Shown here: piece after piece, positions 32,084 to 40,608 of the stretch
Numbering within the stretch: position 1 is the first letter of the stretch
Layout: the number at the start of each line of letters is the position of its first letter
NCBI RefSeq assembly: GCF_028583725.1
Contig: NZ_CP110680.1
Location: 4,030,001-4,094,000 of the forward strand
Length of the DNA: 64,000 nucleotides
DNA from: Cellulomonas fimi
Lineage (GTDB): Bacteria; Actinomycetota; Actinomycetes; Actinomycetales; Cellulomonadaceae
Direction of reading: 5' to 3'
Made by a program: the position numbers and the translations under genes
Notes under the pieces: model-generated
Database searches by the model: none
Told to the model about the DNA's origin: nothing
What the model saw: the letters and a program-made list of their open reading frames with translations, nothing else

Positions 32084-33332
32084 GACGACCGAGCGGTTCG
32101 TCGACCCGGCGGCGCGCGACGCGCTGCAGCGGCGGACGCTGCGGGTCGTCGTCGCGAGCCAGGTGCTCGGCGGTGCGGGGCTCGCGGCGGGCGTCACGGT
32201 CGGCGCGCTGCTCGCGGAGCAGATGCTCGGCTCGCAGCAGCTCGCGGGGGTGCCGGCCGCGCTCATGACGACCGGCGCGGCGGTCAGCGCGTTCCTCGTC
32301 GGACGGGTCACCCAGCGGTACGGCCGCCGGGTCGGCCTCGCCGGCGGGTTCGCGGCGGGTGGCCTGGGCGGGCTCGGCGTCGTCGCGGCGGCGGCCGTGG
32401 GCAGCGTGCCGCTGCTGCTCGTCGCGTTCCTCGTCTACGGCGCCGGGACGGCGACCAACCTGCAGGCCCGCTACGCCGGGACGGACCTGGCGCTGCCGGA
32501 CCGGCGCGGGACGGCGATCTCGGTCGCGATGGTCTCGACGACGCTCGGCGCGGTCGCCGGCCCCAACCTCGTCGCACCGCTGGGCGACCTCGCGACGGAC
32601 CTCGGCCTGCCGTCCCTCGCGGGACCGTTCCTGCTCGCCGGCGTGGCGTTCCTCGCCGCGGGCGGGGTGCTGCTCGCGCTCCTGCGTCCCGACCCGTACC
32701 TGGTGGCCCGGCGTCTCGACGACGCGAGCGCGCCGACGACCGCCGTCGTCCCGGGACCGGCGGTCGCACCGGGGAGCGGAGTGGCGGTCGGTGCGACGGT
32801 CATGGTCCTCACGCAGGTCGCGATGGTCGCGATCATGACCATGACGCCCGTCCACATGCGTGCGCACCACCACGACCTGTCCGCCGTGGGCCTCGTCATC
32901 GGCATCCACGTGGGCGCGATGTTCCTGCCGTCGCTCGTGACGGGCCCGCTGGTCGACCGCGTCGGCCGCGTCCCGATGGCGGTCGCGTCCGCGGTGACGC
33001 TGCTGCTCGCGGGCGTCACCGCCGCCCTCGCCCCCGCGGACTCGACGACGCTGCTCGTGGTCGCGCTCGCGCTGCTCGGCCTGGGGTGGAACTTCGGCCT
33101 CATCGCGGGCACGGCGCTGGTCGTCGACGCGACGACGCCCGCGAACCGCGCGCGGACGCAGGGCTCGCTCGACGTGCTGATCGCGCTGGGCGGCGCGGGC
33201 GGCGGCGCGCTGTCGGGCGTGGTCATGTCGGCGACGAGCTTCGCGACGCTGTCGCTGGTCGGCGGCGTGCTGTCGCTCCTGCTGCTGCCGGTGCTGCTGT
33301 GGACGCGACGGCCCGCGGCGACGCGCGCCTGA
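32070..33332 (+). CDS. MFS transporter
   Basis: The 420-residue protein has 12 hydrophobic segments with the loop 2-3 signature GRVTQRYGRRVGLAGGFAAG and its second-half echo GPLVDRVGRVPMAVASAVTL. ATG 32070 begins within the end of the GNAT gene. The organisation fits a drug/proton antiporter; a coupled acetyltransferase plus exporter could act as a resistance pair, but substrates are unknown. Confidence 0.9.
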   Translation: MSSRETTERFVDPAARDALQRRTLRVVVASQVLGGAGLAAGVTVGALLAEQMLGSQQLAGVPAALMTTGAAVSAFLVGRVTQRYGRRVGLAGGFAAGGLGGLGVVAAAAVGSVPLLLVAFLVYGAGTATNLQARYAGTDLALPDRRGTAISVAMVSTTLGAVAGPNLVAPLGDLATDLGLPSLAGPFLLAGVAFLAAGGVLLALLRPDPYLVARRLDDASAPTTAVVPGPAVAPGSGVAVGATVMVLTQVAMVAIMTMTPVHMRAHHHDLSAVGLVIGIHVGAMFLPSLVTGPLVDRVGRVPMAVASAVTLLLAGVTAALAPADSTTLLVVALALLGLGWNFGLIAGTALVVDATTPANRARTQGSLDVLIALGGAGGGALSGVVMSATSFATLSLVGGVLSLLLLPVLLWTRRPAATRA

Positions 33333-33446
33333 CCTCGCCCGCACCGCCCGGCCCGTTCCCGCCACGCGGGCCGAGCGGCACGGTGCCTACACTGACCGCG
33401 CCGTCGGCCGGTCGGCCGCGGAGCCCCTGAAACCCGAGGAGCACCC

Positions 33447-34520
33447 ATGCGCGCGACCGTCATCCACGGCGAGCGGGACGTCCGCGTCGAGGACGTGCCG
33501 GACCCGGTCCTGCGGCAGGGTGGCAGCGGGCGCGACGCGGTCGTGCGCGTCGTCGCCGCGTGCGTGTGCGGCTCCGACCTGTGGACCTACCGCGGCGTGC
33601 AGCCCGTGCGGTCGCCCAAGCGCATCGGGCACGAGTTCATCGGGATCGTCGAGCAGGTCGGCGACGCGGTCGAGCACGTCGCGGTCGGCGACGCCGTGAT
33701 CGCGCCGTTCTACGTCTGCGACAGCACGTGCGCCAACTGCCGCAACGGCGTCAGCACGTCGTGCCTGCACGGCGGCTGGTGGGGCTCCGACGACCGCGAG
33801 GGCGGCTTCGCGGACGGCGGTCAGGGCGAGCGCGTCCGGGTGCCGCTGGCGGACGGGACGCTCGTCGTCGTGCCGGGCGTCGACCTGGAGAGCGACACCG
33901 GGCGCGCCCTCGTCCCGCACCTGCTCACGCTGTCCGACGTCATGGGCACCGGGCACCACGCGGCCGTGTCCGGCGGGGTCGGTCCGGGGTCGACGGTCGC
34001 GGTCGTCGGTGACGGCGCGGTGGGCCTCTGCGCGGTCGCGGCGGCCCGCCGGCTCGGTGCGTCGCGCATCGTCGCGATGTCGCGGCACGCGCAGCGGCAG
34101 GAGCTCGCGCGCGAGCTCGGCGCGACCGACGTCGTCCCGGAGCGCGGCGACGAGGGCGTGGCGCGGCTCAAGGAGCTGTTCGACGGCATCGGGCCGGACG
34201 TCGTGCTGGAGTGCGTCGGGACGAAGGAGTCGATGGACCAGGCGCTGCGGTCCGCGCGGCCCGGCGGGCAGGTCGGGTTCGTGGGCGTGCCCGCGGGCGG
34301 TCCCGAGCTGCCGGTGCGGACGATGTTCGACACCAACGTCGGCGTGCGCGGCGGCGTCGCGCCGGTGCGCGGCTACATCGAGGAGCTCCTGCCCGAGGTT
34401 CTCGACGGGCGGCTGCGCCCGGGCGTCGTGTTCGACCTGGAGCTGCCGCTGGAGCAGGTCGCCGAGGCGTACGCCGCGATGGACGAGCGCCGCGCGACGA
34501 AGGTGCTGCTGCGCCCATGA
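33447..34520 (+). CDS. Zinc-dependent alcohol dehydrogenase (MDR family)
   Basis: The 357-residue protein has the catalytic zinc ligands Cys41 and His62-Glu63 in GHEF, and structural zinc ligands Cys91, Cys95, Cys98 and Cys106. The Rossmann motif is VVGDGAVGLCAVAAARRLGA. The spacing matches glutathione-independent formaldehyde or threonine/aryl alcohol dehydrogenases of actinobacteria. CCCGAGGAGC precedes ATG 33447. It is probably a stand-alone gene, and its end meets the amidotransferase gene six bases away. Confidence 0.92.
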   Translation: MRATVIHGERDVRVEDVPDPVLRQGGSGRDAVVRVVAACVCGSDLWTYRGVQPVRSPKRIGHEFIGIVEQVGDAVEHVAVGDAVIAPFYVCDSTCANCRNGVSTSCLHGGWWGSDDREGGFADGGQGERVRVPLADGTLVVVPGVDLESDTGRALVPHLLTLSDVMGTGHHAAVSGGVGPGSTVAVVGDGAVGLCAVAAARRLGASRIVAMSRHAQRQELARELGATDVVPERGDEGVARLKELFDGIGPDVVLECVGTKESMDQALRSARPGGQVGFVGVPAGGPELPVRTMFDTNVGVRGGVAPVRGYIEELLPEVLDGRLRPGVVFDLELPLEQVAEAYAAMDERRATKVLLRP

Positions 34521-34526
34521 CCGCCG

Positions 34527-35372
34527 TCAGGCGGCGGCCGGCACCGTCGGCGTGAACGGCAGGATCTCCTCCTCGCCGCCGTCGATCACGAGGCAGGTGC
34601 TCTCCGGCACCTCGAGCCACGCACCGCGCAGGTCGCCGAGCGGCTCGGACACGACGAGCCGCGTGTCGTCGGCGAGGTCGTGCAGCACGGGGTTGTCCGG
34701 GTACTGGTGCCGCAGCACGGCGACGTCCTGATTGCGGAACAGCGAGCGCGACCGCCCCTCCGACGAGTAGCGGAACGCCCACAGCCGGCGCCCTTCGGTC
34801 ACCGCGAACGTCCCCTGCACCGGGTACGGCACACCGTGGCGCCGCGCCGTGTCCTCGACGAGGCCCACGGTGGCCGCGACGGCTGACGGCGGGTCGTCGC
34901 GCAGCCCGAGCGTGAGCGCGAGGTGGAACAGCGTCTCGGAGTCGGTCGTGCCCTCGATGAGCGGGTAGAGCGACGGGTCGACGGCGAGCTGCAGGTCGCG
35001 CTTGAGGGTCGGGAAGCCGTCGACGAAGCCGTTGTGCATGAACAGCCACCGGTCGTGCCGGAACGGGTGGCAGTTCGTCTGCTGCACGACCGAGCCGCTG
35101 GTCGTCGCCCGGACGTGCGCGAACACGGTGCCGGACCGCACGTGCTGCGCGAGCTCGCGCAGGTTCCGGTCGCTCCACGCGGGCTCGATGCTGCGGAACA
35201 CCCCCGGCGCCGTGTGGTGCTCGTCGTACCAGCCGACGCCGAACCCGTCGCCGTTGGTCGGCTCGGCGCCGAGCCGGCTGTGCAGGCTCTGCACGACGAG
35301 CGAGTTCGCGGGCTTGTAGAGCAGGTCGTCGAGCGTGACCGGGGAGCCGGTGTAGGCGAGCCAGCGGCACAT
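34527..35372 (-). CDS. Class II glutamine amidotransferase
   Basis: The 281-residue protein starts MCRWLAYTGSP, so Cys2 becomes the N-terminal nucleophile after Met removal. It has PTNGDGFGVGWYD, VFAHVRATTSG, and HPFRHDRWLFMHNGFVDGFP, the Ntn-hydrolase pattern of YafJ/EgtC-like proteins. It lacks any synthase domain, so the amide-derived ammonia would have to be delivered to a partner, or the enzyme cleaves a gamma-glutamyl amide as EgtC does. No ergothioneine genes are adjacent. Confidence 0.92.
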   Translation of the reverse strand: MCRWLAYTGSPVTLDDLLYKPANSLVVQSLHSRLGAEPTNGDGFGVGWYDEHHTAPGVFRSIEPAWSDRNLRELAQHVRSGTVFAHVRATTSGSVVQQTNCHPFRHDRWLFMHNGFVDGFPTLKRDLQLAVDPSLYPLIEGTTDSETLFHLALTLGLRDDPPSAVAATVGLVEDTARRHGVPYPVQGTFAVTEGRRLWAFRYSSEGRSRSLFRNQDVAVLRHQYPDNPVLHDLADDTRLVVSEPLGDLRGAWLEVPESTCLVIDGGEEEILPFTPTVPAAA

Positions 35373-35592
35373 GGTCGGCCTCCTTGCCGCGCCCGACGGT
35401 CGGGCCCGTCAGCCCCACTGTCCGCCGGTTCGCCGCCGTTGCCCACCCCCGTCACCGTCCGGGCGACGGCGGGTCGCGCGCGGGGCGGGCGGGGGCGGCC
35501 GGGGCGACGAGGGCCGGGACGCGCCCGGCCGGGACGACGACCTGCGCGGACGCTCCCCCGGCACCCGGGCCGCACCGCCTACGGTGTCCGGC

Positions 35593-36231
35593 GTGACCCG
35601 CGTCCTCGTGCCCGCCACCGTCGTCTGCCTGCCCGCGCTGCTGCCGGCCGCGTGCTCGGGCGCACCGGAGGAGGTCGAGCCGGCGACGGCCGTCCCCGCC
35701 GGCTGGCTCGAGGACGCCGCCGAGGGCTGGCCGGGCTCGGCCGGCCACGGGAGCTCCGCGCCGGTGCTGTCGGGCGACGACTGCGTCCTGGCGGACGAGG
35801 TCGTGGCGCGCGGCGCGACGGCGCGCACCGACCTGAGCGGCTGGGGCCCCTACGGGGACGACGCGGCCGCCGACGACGCCTTCCGCTACGTGTGCGAGTT
35901 CCGCGGCGACGGCCTGAGCGCCCAGCTGCAGCTCGTGCAGGCGGGGTCCGCGGGCGACGCACGCACGACCGTCGACCTGTTCCTCGACCAGCGCACGACC
36001 TCCGACCAGGAGAACACGTCGTCGACCGTGCAGGTCGCGGGTGTCGACGTGCACGTCAACCACCGGTGGTACCCGGGGCCGGGGTACGGAGAGGCGACCG
36101 CGCTGTTCCACGACGAGGGCGCGGACGCCCTGGTCCAGCTCGAGGTGACGTCGCTCGACGAGGCGGCGTTCGACGCGTACACGCCACAGCGGGTCGCGGA
36201 CGACCTCATGGAGCAGCTCGGCCGCGGCTGA
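35593..36231 (+). CDS. Lipoprotein of unknown function
   Basis: The 212-residue protein starts at GTG 35593 and has a short lipoprotein signal: VTRVLVPATVVCLPALLPAACSG, cut here to its Leu-Pro-Ala-Ala-Cys lipobox near residue 19-20. The mature part is acidic, with two further Cys in DDCVLADE and YVCEFRG that may form a disulfide. The final part has TALFHDEGADALVQLEVTSL. It resembles DUF3558-like actinobacterial lipoproteins in layout only. Anchored at the outer face of the membrane; function unknown. Confidence 0.75.
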   Translation: MTRVLVPATVVCLPALLPAACSGAPEEVEPATAVPAGWLEDAAEGWPGSAGHGSSAPVLSGDDCVLADEVVARGATARTDLSGWGPYGDDAAADDAFRYVCEFRGDGLSAQLQLVQAGSAGDARTTVDLFLDQRTTSDQENTSSTVQVAGVDVHVNHRWYPGPGYGEATALFHDEGADALVQLEVTSLDEAAFDAYTPQRVADDLMEQLGRG

Positions 36232-36310
36232 CGTCGCGGATCGCAACCGGCCCGCTATCGAAACCCGCCTCGCCGCCGCGCCCATGGTGGTCGCGCCGCG
36301 GACGCAGCAA

Positions 36311-36337
36311 CCGAACCGGCCGACTTAATCGGTTCGG
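36311..36337. promoter_or_regulatory. Inverted repeat upstream of xynD
   Basis: CCGAACCG (36311-36318) and CGGTTCGG (36330-36337) form an eight-base perfect inverted repeat around GCCGACTTAAT. It is in the 290-base xynD promoter region, 185 bases before the start. It could be an operator or the terminator of the lipoprotein gene. Confidence 0.5.
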
Positions 36338-36386
36338 GACCCCGACGCCCCCTCGGCATCGCCGCCGTCATCGGCCACACTCGGCT

Positions 36387-36402
36387 TCGATAACGATATC
36401 GA
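36387..36402. promoter_or_regulatory. LacI-like operator upstream of xynD
   Basis: TCGATAACGATATCGA is a 16-base palindrome with one mismatch and the central CG typical of LacI-family operators. It lies about 120 bases upstream of the xylanase start. GCTATCGAAACCCG at 36254 carries a related half-site. A sugar-responsive LacI repressor is the usual regulator of Cellulomonas glycanases; none is encoded in this window. Confidence 0.6.
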
Positions 36403-36522
36403 CAGGGCGAACACCCTCCGTGGACGCCCTGTGCGTCCGGCTCGCGACCGCTGCGCACGACCCTCGCGACGCGCGCCGGACGACCTCCCCCCGTCCCGAC
36501 GATCGGCACGAAGGAGTGCACG

Positions 36523-38514
36523 ATGACCGATAGTTTCGCTCGAACTCGCGGTGGACCCCGCCACCGCCGGCGCCGCCCGCTCGCCGCGCTGACGGCCCTG
36601 CTGGCCGCCAGCGCGCTCGTGGCGGCCGGGCTCGTGATCGCCAGCCCGGCGTCCGCCGCGGTGACGTCGAACTCCACCGGCACCAACAACGGCTGGTGGT
36701 ACTCGTTCTGGACCGACAGCCCCGGCACCGTGTCGATGGACATGGGGTCGGGCGGGCAGTACTCGACGCAGTGGAGCAACACCGGCAACTTCGTGGCCGG
36801 CAAGGGCTGGCAGACCGGCGGCCGCAAGACCGTCAGCTACTCGGGCCAGTTCAACCCGTCGGGCAACGCCTACCTCACGCTGTACGGCTGGACCCAGAAC
36901 CCGCTGATCGAGTACTACATCGTCGACAGCTGGGGCACCTACCGCCCCACCGGCACCTTCATGGGCACGGTCACCAGCGACGGCGGCACGTACGACATCT
37001 ACCGCACCCAGCGCGTCAACAAGCCGTCGATCGAGGGCAACAGCTCGACGTTCTACCAGTACTGGAGCGTGCGTCAGCAGAAGCGGGTCGGCGGCACCAT
37101 CACGTCCGGCAACCACTTCGACGCGTGGGCGTCCAAGGGCATGAACCTCGGCAACCACAACTACATGATCATGGCGACCGAGGGGTACCAGAGCAGCGGC
37201 TCCTCGAACATCACGGTGTCCGAGGGCTCGGGCGGCGGGAACACCGGCGGCGGCGGGAACACGGGCGGCGGCGGGAACACCGGCGGCGGCGGGAGCTCCG
37301 GCTGCACGGTCACCGCGACGCGCGCCGAGGACTGGTCCGACCGGTTCAACGTCAGCTACACCGTCAGCGGCTCCAGCTCGTGGACCGTCAACCTGGCGCT
37401 CAACGGCGGCCAGACCATCCAGAACTCGTGGAACGCCAACGTCTCGGGCAGCGGCTCGACCCGGACGGTCACGCCCAATGGCTCCGGCAACACCTTCGGG
37501 ATCACCGTCATGAAGAACGGGAACAGCACGACGCCGTCGGCGACGTGCAACGGGGGCAGCACCGGTGGCGGGGGCGGCGGGACGGCGACGCCGACACCCA
37601 CGCCGACGCAGCAGCCGCAGTCGTGCTCCGCGGGCTACGTGGGCCTGACGTTCGACGACGGGCCCAACAGCGGGACGTCGAACCAGATCATCTCGACGCT
37701 CCGGCAGTACGGCGCGACCGCGACCGTGTTCCCGACGGGCCAGAACGCGCAGAACAACGCGTCGCTCATGCAGGCCTACAAGAACGCCGGCCTGCAGATC
37801 GGCAACCACAGCTGGGACCACCCGCACCTGGTGAACATGAGCCAGAGCGACATCCAGTCGCAGCTCTCGCGGACCCAGCAGGCGATCCAGCAGACGGCCG
37901 GTGTCACGCCGACGCTGTTCCGGCCGCCGTACGGCGAGACGAACGCGACGCTCAGGTCGGTCGAGCAGTCGCTCGGCCTGCGGGAGATCCTCTGGGACGT
38001 CGACTCGAACGACTGGAACAACGCGAGCGCGGACCAGATCCGGCAGGCGGCGTCCCGCCTGACGAACGGCCAGATCATCCTCATGCACGACTGGCCGGCG
38101 GCGACCGTGCAGGCCCTGCCGGGCATCCTGCAGGACCTGCGCTCGCGCAACCTGTGCGCCGGCCACATCTCGTCCTCGACCGGGCGGGCGGTCGCACCGT
38201 CCAGCGCCGGCGGGGACGGCGGCGGCGGGGGCGGCGGCGGTGGCAGCACGGGCTCGTGCACGGTCACCGCGACGCGGGCCGAGGAGTGGTCGGACCGCTT
38301 CAACGTCACCTACACCGTGAGCGGCTCGAGCAGCTGGGTCGTGACCCTGACGCTCAACGGCAGCCAGTCCGTGCAGAGCAGCTGGAACGCGACGCTCAGC
38401 GGCAGCGGCAGCACGCGCCAGGCCCGTCCGAACGGGTCCGGCAACTCCTTCGGCGTGACGTTCTACAAGAACGGGAGCAGCACGACTCCGGGTGCGACGT
38501 GCGCGACCGGGTAG
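36523..38514 (+). CDS. xynD: Modular endo-1,4-beta-xylanase / acetylxylan esterase (GH11-CBM2-NodB-CBM2)
   Basis: The 663-residue secreted enzyme has a signal peptide (Arg-rich 8-18, hydrophobic 20-40, cleavage near Ala46). The GH11 xylanase spans about 47-235 with nucleophile Glu130 ([10 protein letters not shown]) and acid/base Glu220 ([10 protein letters not shown]). A Gly-Asn linker leads to CBM2 (260-342). A Pro-Thr linker leads to the NodB deacetylase (368-550) with TFDDG Asp378/379, HSWDH His429/His433, RPPYG and LMHDW His522, the CE4 metal and catalytic residues. A Gly linker leads to a second CBM2 (577-660). It cuts xylan and removes acetyl side groups. Domain order equals C. fimi XynD. 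GAAGGAG precedes ATG. Confidence 0.96.
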   Translation: MTDSFARTRGGPRHRRRRPLAALTALLAASALVAAGLVIASPASAAVTSNSTGTNNGWWYSFWTDSPGTVSMDMGSGGQYSTQWSNTGNFVAGKGWQTGGRKTVSYSGQFNPSGNAYLTLYGWTQNPLIEYYIVDSWGTYRPTGTFMGTVTSDGGTYDIYRTQRVNKPSIEGNSSTFYQYWSVRQQKRVGGTITSGNHFDAWASKGMNLGNHNYMIMATEGYQSSGSSNITVSEGSGGGNTGGGGNTGGGGNTGGGGSSGCTVTATRAEDWSDRFNVSYTVSGSSSWTVNLALNGGQTIQNSWNANVSGSGSTRTVTPNGSGNTFGITVMKNGNSTTPSATCNGGSTGGGGGGTATPTPTPTQQPQSCSAGYVGLTFDDGPNSGTSNQIISTLRQYGATATVFPTGQNAQNNASLMQAYKNAGLQIGNHSWDHPHLVNMSQSDIQSQLSRTQQAIQQTAGVTPTLFRPPYGETNATLRSVEQSLGLREILWDVDSNDWNNASADQIRQAASRLTNGQIILMHDWPAATVQALPGILQDLRSRNLCAGHISSSTGRAVAPSSAGGDGGGGGGGGGSTGSCTVTATRAEEWSDRFNVTYTVSGSSSWVVTLTLNGSQSVQSSWNATLSGSGSTRQARPNGSGNSFGVTFYKNGSSTTPGATCATG

Positions 38515-38551
38515 ACGTCACCTGAACGGGAGGACTGACCGGCCCCTCCCG

Positions 38552-38593
38552 GACCGAGGCCGTCCGCGCACGTCACCGCGGGCGGCCTCGGTC
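38552..38593 (+). terminator. Terminator hairpin after xynD
   Basis: GACCGAGGCCG (38552-38562) pairs with CGGCCTCGGTC (38583-38593) over 11 bases, starting 38 bases after the stop. Confidence 0.6.
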
Positions 38594-38673
38594 GCGTCCG
38601 GGGTCGCGGCATCGCGCCCCTCCTGACGCGACCTGGCCGCCGGGCGCCGGCGCCCGTTGCCAGACCTCACGCA

Positions 38674-38695
38674 AAACGATAGCCTTCTATCGTTT
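38674..38695. promoter_or_regulatory. Operator of the DUF2975-YozG pair
   Basis: AAACGATAG (38674-38682) and CTATCGTTT (38687-38695) form a perfect nine-base inverted repeat with a CCTT centre. A further half-site CGATAG lies at 38698. It sits 32 bases before the DUF2975 start and is noticeably AT-rich. The small HTH protein of the pair is the probable binder. Confidence 0.68.
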
Positions 38696-38726
38696 CTCGA
38701 TAGATCGACTCTCCAGTGAGGTGCCC

Positions 38727-39224
38727 ATGGGCCGGTTGGCCATCCTCGCCCTGCGCGTGGTGATCGTCCTCGCGTTCGCCGGGCTGCTGTTCGTCCAGCT
38801 CTTCCTCATGCCGGTCGTCTACCTGGACCTCCAGGACGCCGGCCGCGACGTCGCCCACCTGCGCTGGGGCCTGCCGATCATCGGCGTCCTGTTCGCGCTC
38901 GCCGCCGAGGTCGCGCTCGTCGCCATCTGGAAGCTCGTGACGATGGTCAAGCGCGACACCGTCTTCTCGACGCGGGCGTTCCGCTGGGTCGACGTCGTCA
39001 TCGGCTGTGCGATCGCCGCCACGCTGATCGCCGTCGTCCTGTCGTTCCTGCTCGCCCCCGGCGAGGAGGTGCCGCCCGGCATGGTCATGCTCGTCGTGAT
39101 CGGCGGCGTCGGCACCGCGCTCATCGCGCTCGTCGTGTTCGTCCTGCGCATGCTGCTCGCCAAGGCCGTCGCTCTGGACACCACGGCGACGACGCTGCGC
39201 GCCGAGCTCGACGAGGTGATCTGA
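38727..39224 (+). CDS. DUF2975 membrane protein
   Basis: The 165-residue protein has four membrane segments: LAILALRVVIVLAFAGLLFV, LPIIGVLFALAAEVALVAIW, VDVVIGCAIAATLIAVVLSF and MVMLVVIGGVGTALIALVVF. A cytoplasmic VKRDTVFSTRAFRWVD lies after TM2, the hallmark of DUF2975/YoaS. ATG 38727 with GAGG upstream is chosen over GTG 38721. Its final A is shared with the next ATG (TGATG). DUF2975 proteins are almost always encoded with a YozG-type XRE regulator, as here; the molecular role is unknown. Confidence 0.92.
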   Translation: MGRLAILALRVVIVLAFAGLLFVQLFLMPVVYLDLQDAGRDVAHLRWGLPIIGVLFALAAEVALVAIWKLVTMVKRDTVFSTRAFRWVDVVIGCAIAATLIAVVLSFLLAPGEEVPPGMVMLVVIGGVGTALIALVVFVLRMLLAKAVALDTTATTLRAELDEVI

Positions 39225-39469
39225 TGCCCATCGTCGTCGACATCGACGTCATGCTCGCCCGTCGCAAGATGTCCGTCGGCGAGCTCGCCGACCGCGTCGG
39301 CATCACCCCCGCCAACCTCGCCGTCCTCAAGAACGGCCGCGCCAAGGCCGTGCGGTTCACGACCCTCGAAGCGCTCTGCGCGGTGCTCGACTGCCAGCCC
39401 GGCGACCTGCTGCGCTGGGAGGCCGCCGCCGAGGGCGACCCGGACGACGACCTCCGCGCGACCGGCTGA
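39224..39469 (+). CDS. YozG-type XRE helix-turn-helix regulator
   Basis: The 81-residue protein has an HTH with MLARRKMSVGELADRVGITP, ANLAVLKNGRAKAVRFTTLE, ALCAVLDCQPGDLLRWE, the short XRE form of YozG. It overlaps the DUF2975 gene by one base (TGATG). Paired with the inverted repeat at 38674-38695 it is the most likely autoregulator of the pair. Confidence 0.92.
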   Translation: MPIVVDIDVMLARRKMSVGELADRVGITPANLAVLKNGRAKAVRFTTLEALCAVLDCQPGDLLRWEAAAEGDPDDDLRATG

Positions 39470-39484
39470 CCGCGCGACCGCACG

Positions 39485-39524
39485 ACGTGGGCCCGACTCC
39501 TCGACGAGGAGACCGGGCCCACGT
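39485..39524. terminator. Strong bidirectional hairpin
   Basis: ACGTGGGCCCG (39485-39495) pairs with CGGGCCCACGT (39514-39524). Inside it CTCCTC (39497) pairs with GAGGAG (39506), so the stem is nearly continuous. It lies between the convergent YozG-type and SPFH genes. Confidence 0.7.
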
Positions 39525-39540
39525 GCACATCCGGGGTGCG

Positions 39541-40218
39541 TCAGGACGTCGCGCGCGCCGCCGCCGTCCCGGCCGGGTCCGCCGACAGCACGACGGTCGC
39601 ACCACCCGCCTCGACCGCCTGCAGCGTCCGGAGCTGGAGCAGCCCCGGCTGGCCGTCGAGCAGCCGCGCGGCGTTGGCCAGCGCCCGCGTCGCCGCGACC
39701 TCCGACCGCGCCCGCTCGAGCGCCGCGAGACCCTGCGCGCGGGCCGTCACGACCTCGGCGGCCGCCCGCCGCAGCTCCGCCGGCACGACGACGTCCCGCA
39801 GCGCGATCCGCTCGGCCGCCAGGCCGACCTCCGCGGCGGCCGGGGCGACGGCCGCGAGGAGCTCGTCCGGCACGACCGTCCGGTCGGCGAGCAGCTCGTC
39901 CAGGGTCCGGCGCGCGACCGCCTCCCGCAGCGCGACCTGCAGCGCCGCGTGGAGGAACGCGTCCGGCCCGTCGACGGCCTCGAACCACGTCCGCGGATCG
40001 ACCACGCGGACGGTCGCCATGAGGCTCACCTTGACCGCCAGCCCGTCGCCGGTCAGGACCTCCTGGAGCGGCACGACGACCAGGCGCGGCCGGACGACCA
40101 CCCGGACGGTCCGCCGACGCCACGCCCGCAGCCGGTGCCGGCCGGGGTCGAGCACGGTCTCGAACCGCCCGTCCTCGTACACCAGGACCCGCTCCCACTC
40201 CTGCACGACCAGCTTCAT
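39541..40218 (-). CDS. SPFH/slipin-like domain protein without membrane anchor
   Basis: The 225-residue protein starts MKLVVQEWERVLVYEDGRFE and has a band-7 pattern: VRVVVRPRLVVVPLQEVLTG, VKVSLMATVRVVDP, ALREAVARRTLDELLADRTV, and a C-terminal coiled helix VVTARAQGLAALERARSEVA. Unlike typical slipins, it has no N-terminal transmembrane hairpin, so it may be cytoplasmic or rely on a partner. AAGGAGG lies eight bases before ATG 40218. Upstream in-frame sequence is not part of the protein. Function may be scaffolding at the membrane or sensing. Confidence 0.85.
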   Translation of the reverse strand: MKLVVQEWERVLVYEDGRFETVLDPGRHRLRAWRRRTVRVVVRPRLVVVPLQEVLTGDGLAVKVSLMATVRVVDPRTWFEAVDGPDAFLHAALQVALREAVARRTLDELLADRTVVPDELLAAVAPAAAEVGLAAERIALRDVVVPAELRRAAAEVVTARAQGLAALERARSEVAATRALANAARLLDGQPGLLQLRTLQAVEAGGATVVLSADPAGTAAARATS

Positions 40219-40608
40219 CTGCTCGACCTCCTTCCGTCCGACGTCCCGGCGCCGTCCGTCGACCCGGGGTCCTGCGTGCTGCGCGCTCACCGACCGGCGC
40301 GCGGTCGGGCCGGGCACGGGGGACGTGCCGTCGTCGACGGACGTCGCGGACCGTGCCCGACCCTGCGACCACGCGCCGGCCGGCAGAGACGGGAGTCGAA
40401 CCCTGAGCGCTCCATGGGCGCCTGCATCCACGCAGGTGCTCCGGACGACACGCAGGACCCGCGACGGCGACGCCGTCCGGCTGCTCTCCCGGAGCGTCGG
40501 CGAGCGTAGGCGCAGGTCGGCGACCGGTGCACCGGGTTATCCACACCGGTCGCGGCCGGTCCGGTCGAGACGGCCTGCCCGCACGTCGGGGCGCGTGGCG
40601 GCCGCCCG
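40219..40608. other. 390-base intergenic region with isolated DnaA box
   Basis: No ORF with good support fills this gap between the two minus-strand genes. It contains TTATCCACA at 40537-40545, an exact consensus DnaA box, embedded among ACCGGT motifs (40524, 40545). Also present is a TTCGACTCCC T-arm-like sequence on the minus strand near 40390-40412, without a matching cloverleaf. It is the promoter region for the SPFH gene. Confidence 0.6.
40537..40545 (+). promoter_or_regulatory. Consensus DnaA box TTATCCACA
   Basis: This is an exact match to the high-affinity DnaA box. No second box, AT-rich unwinding element or dnaA/dnaN gene is near, so it is not the origin. It could titrate DnaA or couple expression to replication. 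A nine-base match by chance in 64 kb of GC-rich DNA is possible. Confidence 0.4.

Noticed and set aside
34527..35372. EgtC assignment for the class II amidotransferase
   Set aside because: The fold fits, but no egtA, egtB, egtD or egtE genes are adjacent, so ergothioneine synthesis cannot be claimed.
40381..40412. tRNA-like T-arm (GGGTTCGACTCCC on the minus strand)
   Set aside because: Only three base pairs form in the T stem and no acceptor, D-arm or anticodon arm fits within 100 bases; at most a remnant or coincidence.
40219..40608. Chromosome origin at the DnaA box
   Set aside because: Only one box, no AT-rich region, and no dnaA, dnaN or parAB genes are near.
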